Part shown: piece by piece, positions 41,774-49,834 of the stretch
Numbering within the stretch: the first letter of the stretch is position 1
How the letters are laid out: the number at the start of each line of letters is the position of its first letter
Source of the DNA: G963665495 sp963667575
GTDB lineage: Bacteria; Desulfobacterota; Desulfovibrionia; Desulfovibrionales; Desulfovibrionaceae
Length of the DNA stretch: 64,000 bases
Direction of reading: 5' to 3'
Assembly: GCA_963667575.2 (NCBI GenBank)
Contig: CAXXHY010000054.1
Location: forward strand, 1 to 64,000
Notes under the pieces: model-generated
What the model saw: the letters and a program-made list of their open reading frames with translations, nothing else
Told to the model about the DNA's origin: nothing
The model's database searches: none
Program-made: the position numbers and the translations under genes

Positions 41774-42709
41774 ATGGCGCTGATCAACCGCAGCCTGGCA
41801 AGCGTACGCAACGGTCACGCCAGCTCGCTCCGGGGTGGACAGGAAAGAGGCGGCACCAGGGTCAAATGTCTGCTGGCCGTGGCCGCGGGCGTCTGCTTTG
41901 GTTGTGCGGCCTTGTTGCTGCTGGCAAAGCTCTATTCGGAATACGTGGTCGGATCCGGGGCGGTCTCTTCGCAACAGCTGGAACAGCTGCGGTCGCAGGC
42001 TTTGCAGAAACAGACTCCCCGGCGGAAAGCGCCACTGTTGCAGAGGCCTGTTCTGCAGCAGGCGGGCTACGAAGTACGTAATTTGCCGTCAGAGCAGCCT
42101 GCATTGCCAACTACCGCGGACACGCCATCCCAGGCTCAGGGCAAACCGGGGCAGACAGGCAGTTCATCCGGCTTCGTGCAGGAGCAGCATTTTCCTGTAG
42201 ACTCCACGGCAGAGCATGCCTTTGTGCCAGGCGCGGAGAAAAGTTTTGCGGATGCGGAACCGTATGCAGGCGCTGCTTCAGGGCAGGGCGTCGGCGCGAG
42301 GCAGGGGCAGCAAGGGCTGGATACGCATTTCGTGGTCCAGGCCAGGCGCAACGAGCGTGTTCTAGATCTGGAGCAGACCTTGCGCGGTGAGTTGTCCAGG
42401 AGCAGCTGTGAGCCGGCTGCGGAGACGCTGGACAAACTGCTGCGAATAATCGGTACGCAGAGCCTGGGCGGATTCAAGTGGCAGGGGTTTTACGCCATGC
42501 GTTGCGGGAACTGGGCGACAGCGGAGAAATTTTACTCTCTGGCGCTCGGGCGTTCGCCCGAAGACATCCAATGCCGCTACAATCTGACCCTTGCCCAGTT
42601 GAGGCAGAACGAAAAATCCGCAGCAACCGTGAATTATCAGCGGCTCAAAGCTTTGGCGCCCAGATCCGGACTGGTGAAACGCCTTGCGCCCTATTTTGAG
42701 CCGCAATAG
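41774..42709 (+). CDS. MshN-like TPR protein
   Basis: 311 aa: cytoplasmic N-terminus, one helix (CLLAVAAGVCFGCAALLLLAKLY), a long low-complexity Gln/Pro/Ser linker (~60-190), and C-terminal TPR-like helices (WQGFYAMRCGNWATAEKFYSLALGRSPEDIQCRYNLTLAQLR). The same layout is found in MshN of MSHA pilus loci. It converges on the nifA-like gene with 11 bp between stops. Confidence 0.65.
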   Translation: MALINRSLASVRNGHASSLRGGQERGGTRVKCLLAVAAGVCFGCAALLLLAKLYSEYVVGSGAVSSQQLEQLRSQALQKQTPRRKAPLLQRPVLQQAGYEVRNLPSEQPALPTTADTPSQAQGKPGQTGSSSGFVQEQHFPVDSTAEHAFVPGAEKSFADAEPYAGAASGQGVGARQGQQGLDTHFVVQARRNERVLDLEQTLRGELSRSSCEPAAETLDKLLRIIGTQSLGGFKWQGFYAMRCGNWATAEKFYSLALGRSPEDIQCRYNLTLAQLRQNEKSAATVNYQRLKALAPRSGLVKRLAPYFEPQ

Positions 42710-42720
42710 ACAAAGATCTT

Positions 42721-44301
42721 TTAGTTTTTCCGGCTTCTGGACCGGGCTTTTTCCTCGGCGACCTGGATTTCCAGGTTGTATTTGGCAATGCGGTATCCCA
42801 TCTGACGGGGAGTAATCCCCAGATCCCGTGCTGCCCGTGACTGGATCCAGTCATTGCGCTGCAGAGCCGCCAGCACCTGGGATTTTTCCAGCTCCTTGAG
42901 CGAGGATGGCCGTGCGAAATCATTGTCGGCCTGTTCCGGTGCGGGCAAACATTCGTGCTCCACATTGCTGTCAATGTAGGGGATGATCAGGGGCGCATCG
43001 ATGCGCTCCTGTTCGGCAAGGATCACCAGCCGTTCCACCAGGTTTTCCATTTCCCGCACATTGCCGGGCCAGTCGTAGTTGGCCAGAATTTCCAGGGCCT
43101 GGGGAGTAAAACGCATTCTGCGCCCGTATTCTTTACCGACTTTGTTGAGAAAAAAACTGAGCAGACTGACGATGTCTTCCTTGCGTTCGCGCAGGGGAGG
43201 CGTCTGTACGGGGAACACGTTCAGCCGGTAATACAGGTCGGGCCGGAAACTGGCCGCGCGAACCAGCTGTCCCAGGTCTCTGTTGGTGGCCGCCAGGATG
43301 CGGACATCGACTTTGCGGGTGACATTGCTCCCAAGACGTTCGAATTCCTTTTCCTGCAGGACGCGCAGCAGTTTTGCCTGCAGCCCCATTCCCAGTTCGC
43401 CGATTTCATCAAGAAAAAGGGTGCCCTTGTCGGCTTCTTCGAACTTTCCCGGTTTAGATCCGGTGGCTCCGGTGAACGCACCTTTTTCATATCCGAACAG
43501 CTCGGATTCCAGGAGGTTTTCCGGGATGGACGCGCAGTTGACCTTGATGAAAGGGTGGGATCTGCGGTCCGAGAGCTCATGCAGAATACGGGCGATCAGG
43601 GTTTTGCCCGTACCGGATTCTCCCAGCAGCAGTACGGTGGCCTTGGTGGGGGCGACCTTTTCGATCTGCCGCTGTACTTCGAGCATGGCAGGGCTTTTGC
43701 CGACAATGTACAATCCGTCCGCGTTCTTGGAAACCTTGTACTTGAGCGAAGCGTTTTCCTGGCGCAGCGTCTGGACCTGTTCGTTGAGGCTGATGAACTG
43801 GGCTATGAGCGTAGCCACGACATTAAGGAATTCAATGTCTTCGTCCACGGAGACTTCATCTCCGAAAAGACGGTCGACATTCAGAACCCCCAATGGTTTG
43901 CCGTGCAGGGAAATGGGCACGCCCAGAAAGGCGAGCTTGGTCTTTTCGATGCCCCTTGATCCGGTTTTGTTCAGGAAAAGAGGCTCTTTGCGGATGTCCG
44001 GGACGTAGTAGGGCATATTGCTGCGAAATATTTTGCCCGTAACACCCTCGTCCAGCCGGTAGATGCCGCGCTGTTTTTCCTCTTCCGTCAGACCATGGGA
44101 TGCGCTGATTATCAGGCGTTCGTTGGTCGGGTCAAACAGTGTCACCGTGGCCCGCTTCATGCTCAACGTATCTGAAAGAATCCGCAGAATGTCGCGCAAG
44201 GTTTGCTCGAGATCAAGCGCCTTGGCAACGATCTGGCTGATGGCGGAAAGTACTCGTAATTTTAATTCCCTAGTTTCTTCGGTCATACCTGTGGTTCGCA
44301 T
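42721..44301 (-). CDS. nifA: NifA-type sigma-54 activator (GAF-AAA-HTH)
   Basis: 526 aa. An N-terminal GAF domain (~15-180: ALDLEQTLRDILRILSDTL, GVPISLHGKPLGVLNVDRLF) senses signals in NifA proteins. The AAA+ domain has Walker A GESGTGKT, the sigma-54 loop ESELFGYEKGAFTGA, Walker B GTLFLDEIGEL and RPDLYYRLNVFP. The C-terminal Fis-type HTH (LQRNDWIQSRAARDLGITPRQMGYRI) with its arginine-rich tail is close to NifA. Together with sigma-54 nif promoters in the window this makes NifA the best call, though other GAF-AAA activators look similar. A second start, ATG 44286, is possible. Confidence 0.85.
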   Translation of the reverse strand: MRTTGMTEETRELKLRVLSAISQIVAKALDLEQTLRDILRILSDTLSMKRATVTLFDPTNERLIISASHGLTEEEKQRGIYRLDEGVTGKIFRSNMPYYVPDIRKEPLFLNKTGSRGIEKTKLAFLGVPISLHGKPLGVLNVDRLFGDEVSVDEDIEFLNVVATLIAQFISLNEQVQTLRQENASLKYKVSKNADGLYIVGKSPAMLEVQRQIEKVAPTKATVLLLGESGTGKTLIARILHELSDRRSHPFIKVNCASIPENLLESELFGYEKGAFTGATGSKPGKFEEADKGTLFLDEIGELGMGLQAKLLRVLQEKEFERLGSNVTRKVDVRILAATNRDLGQLVRAASFRPDLYYRLNVFPVQTPPLRERKEDIVSLLSFFLNKVGKEYGRRMRFTPQALEILANYDWPGNVREMENLVERLVILAEQERIDAPLIIPYIDSNVEHECLPAPEQADNDFARPSSLKELEKSQVLAALQRNDWIQSRAARDLGITPRQMGYRIAKYNLEIQVAEEKARSRSRKN

Positions 44302-44637
44302 TTTTTGTACCAGAATTGAAAAACTAACATGCTGAAATTACATGTAAAAATTAAATGCAACAAACTGTTTTTCGTAAAGAATGACAAATATGTAGACTAA
44401 AGCCAAAAAACCATCACAAATTTGGTAAAAACTCAAGGTAAAATTGCCCGTTCCATTTGTCCAGGTTTTGACACGATAAAAAACGGACTACAGTATAGCA
44501 GGAGTAACGGGAGTGGAAAAGATGAATTGTAGATACAAGGCAATTTTTGCATGGTCAACTTGAAGCGGTCCGGTTGCAGCGGGCCATAGTCCGGCCATGT
44601 TGTCAGAGCTCCTGGAAATAGGTTATATTATGATCAA
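44302..44637. other. Divergent intergenic region nifA / binding-protein gene
   Basis: 336 bp. TTGACA at 44468-44473 with TACAGT/TATAGC about 15-20 bp downstream could be a sigma-70 promoter for the plus-strand pair, but spacing is not ideal. I see no sigma-54 motif and no gene. Confidence 0.4.
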
Positions 44638-45966
44638 ATGCAAAAAAAGATCATCAGTTGTCATATTTCATCCGGACAAGTGTCTGTCCTGAGGCGGCTC
44701 TGTTTGCTTCTGGTTTTTTCCCTTTGTCTGACAGCAAACGCATGGGGCGAACTGGGGAGCAGCGAGGGCGCGCCCATACGGCTGGGAATCAACTATCCGC
44801 TCACAGGCCCCTACTCTGTGGAAGGGCTGGACCAGATCCGCGCCGCCCGTATGGCTGTGGATGAAATCAATTACAACGGTGGTCTGCTGGGGCGTTCGCT
44901 GGAACTGCTGCCCCGAGATTCCTCTTCGGATGTGCTTCTTTCGGAAATCAACGTTCGGGAGTTGATCGAAGCGGGCTGCGTCATGATTTTCGGCGGGGCC
45001 TCGTCGGACGTGGCCATTACAGCCGGGAACATCTGTCAGCAGTATCAGATTCCCTTTTTTGGCACCCTGACCTACTCCACGGCCACCACGCTGGAAAATG
45101 CGCACCGCGTCTCTTTTCGGGAATGCAGTGATTCCTGGATGGCCGCCCAGTTGATGGCTCCATGGCTCAACAGCCGGTACAAGGGAAAAAGGTATTTCTA
45201 TATTACCGCGGATTATACCTGGGGCTGGACCACGGAAGCCAGCATGCGGGAGGTAACGGGTACGGAGAATACCGAGGCTTACCCCCGTGTGCTCACTCCC
45301 CTGGGAACCACGGATTTTTCCAATGCCTTGCGCCAGGCCGCCGTTTTCAACCCGGATGTGCTCGTGCTGGTTCTGTTCGGCAAGGATCTGGGCCATGCGC
45401 TCAAACAGGCCTCCACAATGGGCTTGCGGCATAGCTGTCAGATCGTCGTTCCCAACCTGACGCTGGGGATGGCCGAACGCGCCGGGGTCAAGTCCATCGG
45501 AGGCGTTGTCGGCACCGTGCCCTGGACCTGGCAGGTTCCCGATCTGGAGCAGTCGGCGCGAGGCCGGGACTTTGTGGACAATTTCATCAAGCGCTACCGC
45601 CGCTACCCCAGTACGGCTGGCGCCAGCGCCTATTCCATTGTGTTCCAATACAAATCCGCAGTGGAACGCGCGGGCAGCACCCGGACGGAGGATGTCGTAC
45701 GCGCCCTCGAGGGATACAGCTATTCGTTGCTCAAGGGGCAACAGACCTGGCGGCCTCTGGATCACCAGAACGTGCAGACCGTGTATATGGTCCGTGGAAA
45801 TCAGGAATATGATATTCTCAATGATCCGCTGCGTCAGAATTATTTTCACATCATCGGTCACATGGAAGGAGAAAAGCTCGTACGGGCCCCTGAAGATTGG
45901 AAGCGTTTGCGCCGGGAGGCCGGTCTGCCTCCGAAGCTGGAACTATTCGGAGATGAAACGCCATGA
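44638..45966 (+). CDS. Periplasmic amide/amino-acid-type substrate-binding protein
   Basis: 442 aa with signal peptide (LCLLLVFSLCLTANA). Type-1 periplasmic-binding fold of the Leu/urea/amide group: IRLGINYPLTGPYSVEGLDQIRAARMAVDEINYNGGLLGR, IFGGASSDVAITAGNI, FSNALRQAAVFNPDVLVLVLFGKD. No ABC permease or ATPase gene follows. Instead the stop overlaps a histidine-kinase start by 4 bp, so it probably serves as the ligand sensor of that kinase, as in AmiC/UrtA-like sensory pairs. Confidence 0.85.
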   Translation: MQKKIISCHISSGQVSVLRRLCLLLVFSLCLTANAWGELGSSEGAPIRLGINYPLTGPYSVEGLDQIRAARMAVDEINYNGGLLGRSLELLPRDSSSDVLLSEINVRELIEAGCVMIFGGASSDVAITAGNICQQYQIPFFGTLTYSTATTLENAHRVSFRECSDSWMAAQLMAPWLNSRYKGKRYFYITADYTWGWTTEASMREVTGTENTEAYPRVLTPLGTTDFSNALRQAAVFNPDVLVLVLFGKDLGHALKQASTMGLRHSCQIVVPNLTLGMAERAGVKSIGGVVGTVPWTWQVPDLEQSARGRDFVDNFIKRYRRYPSTAGASAYSIVFQYKSAVERAGSTRTEDVVRALEGYSYSLLKGQQTWRPLDHQNVQTVYMVRGNQEYDILNDPLRQNYFHIIGHMEGEKLVRAPEDWKRLRREAGLPPKLELFGDETP

Positions 45967-48128
45967 ACATGCTGCTGGTAGGTAAAAGCGCCTTGCGGCG
46001 TGTCTTGCCCAAATCCACGTTCTGGCAGTTTTTTCTGGCCACGGCCTGTGTCGGAGTGCTGACAGCTCTTGCGGCAATGGTCGTGGCTTTTTGGATCAGC
46101 CGGGGGCTGGTGCACAAGATGATGGAGGAAACCGGGTATACGGTTTTGTCCAATGCGGTGGATTTCATCGGACGCTCGCGCAGCAATCTGGAGCAGTACC
46201 GGGTGGTATTGTTCGACGCGGACAAGGAATTGCTGCGCACTGTCACCGACAACGCCTATGATTTGTTCGATGCGTTCAGAAACGAGGCAGTGAGTGTGCA
46301 CCTCTCCTTGGAAGAGGCGCAAAAGGCCGCTCTGGACCAGTTGCATCTCTCTGAAAATGGAACCAGAGTCCGGCTCCTGGTTCTGGATAGCAATAACCAT
46401 GTGCTGGAGGAACGGACAGGATCGCATTCGCGCCACAAGGATACATTTGAGGGCAGCCGGGTGCCGGAGGTTTTGCTGGACATGATCCGGCAGGCCCGTG
46501 AGGCCTCCGACGGTGAAACAATCAAAGTCTATCAGGCCAACCAGGACGATACCCTGTATCTGGACATGCATCTTGCTTTGGCTCGATATTATGCTCCCTG
46601 GGATCTGGTTCTGATCGCAGAGCTGGATTGGCAGGACAATGCCGTGCGTTTGCGCGAACAGGAACGCACGCAGCTGGATGAATTGCGCGCACGCATGGGC
46701 GAAATCGTTCTGGGGAAAAGCGGGTATGTCTTTGCTCTGGACCAGAACTGCGATGTTATGGTGCATCCCACTCTTACCGGGGCCAATATGGCGGGAATGG
46801 ACCCCATCTCGCCGGGGCAATCGTTGTGCCGTTCATTTCAGGAGACCGCCATCAAACCCTGGGGCAGCAACAGCATTGCGTATGATTGGGATCGTGTCGG
46901 TCAGCCCGGAAAGTATGTTTTCTCCAAAATTGCCTGGTGTACGCGTGAGCCCACCACCGGGTGGTACGTGGGCGCTTCAGTATATGTCGAAGAGATGGAA
47001 GAGGACCTTCCTCGCTATGTGCTGCTGATTTTTTTTCCTGCGCTGGGGGCCATCCTGATCCTGGGAGGAACTCTGGCCCTGCTGCTCAGGAATCTTCTCC
47101 GGCCGGTGCACAATCTGACGATGATCTGTCAGGATGTCAGCGGGGGCAATCTGGATGCCACGGCCCCGGAGGATGCTCCCGGCGAGGTCGGTTTTCTGGC
47201 GCAGCATTTCAATGTGATGATCCGTACCATCCGGGAGCTGATCAATCTGGATGCGTTGCGGCAAAAGGAACTGGAGGCGCTCAACAGGAGCCTGGAAACA
47301 AAAGTTCAGGAACGGACGCAGGATCTGAAGCAGAAAACGGAAAAGCTGGAAGAGGCCAATCTGCGCCTGCTCGAACTGGACAAACTCAAGTCCGCGTTGC
47401 TGTCCTCGGTTTCCCACGAACTGCGGACCCCGCTGACCTCGATCATGGGCTTCGCCAAACTGATAGAACGGGATTTTCAGCACCATGCCAAGGATGCGGA
47501 ACAAAGCGACAATCCGCGGCTGCATAAGATCGCCAAACGCATCGACAAGAATCTCGACATCATCAATACCGAAGCCGAACGGTTGACCCGGCTCATCAAT
47601 GAATTGCTGGATCTATCCAGTGTGGAATCCGGGCGTGCGCAGATGCACGACAGGCTTTTCAATTTTACGGATATCCTCGGTCCCTGCCTGAGCCGGCTGG
47701 ACCAGAGCATCAGCGAGAATCCGGATGTGCTGATCTGCATAGAGATCAGCGAGGAACTGCCGCCGCTCCTGGCCGACATGGATCGTCTGCAGCAGGTCGT
47801 CTACAATATCATCGATAACGCCTTGAAATTCACCCAGCAGGGGCACATCACCATTTCCGCCTGCGCCTCGGACGGCTGGATTCAGGTTCGGATCAAAGAC
47901 ACGGGCATCGGCATGGATAAAAAGAATCTGTTGCAGGTCTTCGAATCCTTTCACCAGGTCGGCTTCGACGAGGAAATGCTGATCGGAAAGCCCCAGGGTT
48001 CGGGCCTGGGATTGTCCCTGTGCCTGAGCGTCATCAAACGCTATGACGGCATTATCTGGTGCGAGTCCGAACCTGGAAAGGGCACCGAGGTCGTTTTTGA
48101 AATGCCTTCCGCCATCGTGCGGGAATAG
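45963..48128 (+). CDS. Membrane sensor histidine kinase (dCache-HAMP-HisKA-HATPase)
   Basis: 721 aa. TM1 (FFLATACVGVLTALAAMVVAFWI), a ~300-residue extracytoplasmic Cache region (VFALDQNCDVMVHPTLTGANMAG and WCTREPTTGWYVGASVYVEEM), TM2 (VLLIFFPALGAILILGGTLALLL), HAMP, coiled coil, then the H-box SSVSHELRTPLTSIMGF, N-box NIIDNALKFTQ and G-boxes DTGIGMDKKN and GSGLGLSL. No receiver domain or dedicated response regulator is adjacent. Coupling to the upstream binding protein suggests it reads periplasmic ligand through that partner. Confidence 0.92.
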   Translation: MNMLLVGKSALRRVLPKSTFWQFFLATACVGVLTALAAMVVAFWISRGLVHKMMEETGYTVLSNAVDFIGRSRSNLEQYRVVLFDADKELLRTVTDNAYDLFDAFRNEAVSVHLSLEEAQKAALDQLHLSENGTRVRLLVLDSNNHVLEERTGSHSRHKDTFEGSRVPEVLLDMIRQAREASDGETIKVYQANQDDTLYLDMHLALARYYAPWDLVLIAELDWQDNAVRLREQERTQLDELRARMGEIVLGKSGYVFALDQNCDVMVHPTLTGANMAGMDPISPGQSLCRSFQETAIKPWGSNSIAYDWDRVGQPGKYVFSKIAWCTREPTTGWYVGASVYVEEMEEDLPRYVLLIFFPALGAILILGGTLALLLRNLLRPVHNLTMICQDVSGGNLDATAPEDAPGEVGFLAQHFNVMIRTIRELINLDALRQKELEALNRSLETKVQERTQDLKQKTEKLEEANLRLLELDKLKSALLSSVSHELRTPLTSIMGFAKLIERDFQHHAKDAEQSDNPRLHKIAKRIDKNLDIINTEAERLTRLINELLDLSSVESGRAQMHDRLFNFTDILGPCLSRLDQSISENPDVLICIEISEELPPLLADMDRLQQVVYNIIDNALKFTQQGHITISACASDGWIQVRIKDTGIGMDKKNLLQVFESFHQVGFDEEMLIGKPQGSGLGLSLCLSVIKRYDGIIWCESEPGKGTEVVFEMPSAIVRE

Positions 48129-48135
48129 CATGGGC

Positions 48136-49797
48136 TCAGCGGCGCCATTGTCCCAGGACACGCCGCAGTTCTTCCACGGTGGTGATCCGGTCGCAGACCT
48201 TGCGTACGCCGATGTCGAACAGGGATGAGAAGCCGTTGCCCTGGGCTGTTTCCATGATCTCCGACATCCTGGCCCCCTGTTCGAGTTTCGCGCGTATGCA
48301 ATTGTCCGGCGAAAAAATTTCGTAAATCAGTGTTCTGCCCAGGTAGCCCGTGTGATTGCAATTTTCACATCCGCTGCCTCTGGCGAGAAGCGCGCTTTTC
48401 ATTTTCAGATAGGCGAGCTCGTTTTCCGTGGCTGCGTACTCCGTACGGCAATGCGGACATATGGTTCTGACCAGGCGCTGGCTGACGATGCAGAGCAGGC
48501 TTTCGGCAAGCGTCAGCGTATCCAGTCCGAGATTTTTCAGCCGGGGCAGGGCGCCGAGGGCGCTGTTGGAGTGCAGAGTGGAAAGCACCAGATGACCGGT
48601 GGTGGATGCGGTCACTGCGGTGCGGGCGGTCTGTTCGTCGCGCATTTCCCCTATGAAAATGACATCCGGGTCGTGGCGCAGGAAATAGCGCATGGCATTG
48701 GAAAAATCATACCCGGCCTGGGCGTTCACTTCTGTCTGCCTGGCCAGCGGAACCTGGTACTCGATGGGGTTTTCGATGGTCAGGACGTTTTTGCCCAACA
48801 GGTCCAGGGAGATGAGTCCGGCCACCAGGGTGGTCGTTTTGCCAGATCCTGTGGGGCCGGTCAGCAGCACCAGTCCGTGGGGTTCCAGAAACGTCTGCTG
48901 GATCGAATGCAGGTCCTTGTCCAGAAATCCCAGATTCTCGAGACTGAACGCGCGTTTGTCCTGCGAGAGCAGGCGCAGTACGATATTTTCCCCCCAGGGA
49001 GTGACCACCGAAGAGGCCCGGATGTCGTAGTGCTGCTCCAGCAGGCTGGCGCTCCAGCGTCCGTCCTGGGGAAGCCGCTGTTCCGAAATGTCCATACCTG
49101 CGGTGAGCTTGATGGCGGTTATGATCCTGGTGAGTTCTTTGGGCAGAAAACATTCGTTGCAGAGCACGCCGTCCACCCGGAATGCGATGCCGATCCCCTG
49201 GGCCATGGGTTTGACATGCACGTCCGTGGCGCGTCTTTTGACCGCCAGCAGCAGGAGATATTCGATGAATCTGTCCGGGCTGACGGTTTTGCCCGAGTCG
49301 CTGCTCAGAATGTCAACTTCGCGTGCCAGCAGACTTTCCACCGGTGTGTCGGAAAAAAAGAAATGGTTGTAGATGGCGGAAACGATACGGCTTTCCTCTG
49401 CCATGGCAAAACAGGGAGTCAGTCCGGAAGCCTGCAGCACAGCCTGCTCCAGCTGCGGATCAGGCGGATTGCACACGGCCACCAGCAAACAGGGCATGTT
49501 GTCCGGGCCTGGAACCACATGCAGGGGAAGCATACGCAGGTTCAGGCAAAGGGTGCGGTTGAAGCGTTGCAGAATGTCCCTGTCCGGCACTTGTTGCAGC
49601 AGATCGGCATACGGCAACTGTAAATGCTCGGCAAGCGTACGCACCAGATCGTATTCGGAGATAATGCCGATCCGGGTCAGAATACGGCCCTGGGATTCGC
49701 CGGTGACCTCTTGGGCCTGCCGGACGTAGCGGTGCTGCGCGTCGTTGATCAGCCCTTTGGCCTGCAACAGATCGCCGATCCGGAGCGATGTGGACAT
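48136..49797 (-). CDS. MshE/GspE/PilB-type assembly ATPase
   Basis: 553 aa. N-terminal MshEN-type domain (RIGDLLQAKGLINDAQHRYV, SEYDLVRTLAEHLQLPYADL), which in MshE binds c-di-GMP. ATPase core: GPTGSGKTTT Walker A, IGEMRDEQTA Walker B region, HLVLSTLHSNSA, and the tetracysteine zinc motif CPHCRTEY...GCENCNHTGY. It powers the system whose platform and secretin lie at 35.8-42.7 kb. It is 37 bp downstream of the ExeA/MshM-type gene on the same strand. Confidence 0.93.
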   Translation of the reverse strand: MSTSLRIGDLLQAKGLINDAQHRYVRQAQEVTGESQGRILTRIGIISEYDLVRTLAEHLQLPYADLLQQVPDRDILQRFNRTLCLNLRMLPLHVVPGPDNMPCLLVAVCNPPDPQLEQAVLQASGLTPCFAMAEESRIVSAIYNHFFFSDTPVESLLAREVDILSSDSGKTVSPDRFIEYLLLLAVKRRATDVHVKPMAQGIGIAFRVDGVLCNECFLPKELTRIITAIKLTAGMDISEQRLPQDGRWSASLLEQHYDIRASSVVTPWGENIVLRLLSQDKRAFSLENLGFLDKDLHSIQQTFLEPHGLVLLTGPTGSGKTTTLVAGLISLDLLGKNVLTIENPIEYQVPLARQTEVNAQAGYDFSNAMRYFLRHDPDVIFIGEMRDEQTARTAVTASTTGHLVLSTLHSNSALGALPRLKNLGLDTLTLAESLLCIVSQRLVRTICPHCRTEYAATENELAYLKMKSALLARGSGCENCNHTGYLGRTLIYEIFSPDNCIRAKLEQGARMSEIMETAQGNGFSSLFDIGVRKVCDRITTVEELRRVLGQWRR

Positions 49798-49834
49798 GGC
49801 GTTTCCCCTGCCCCTGTCCTGCGGGCGTCATCTG

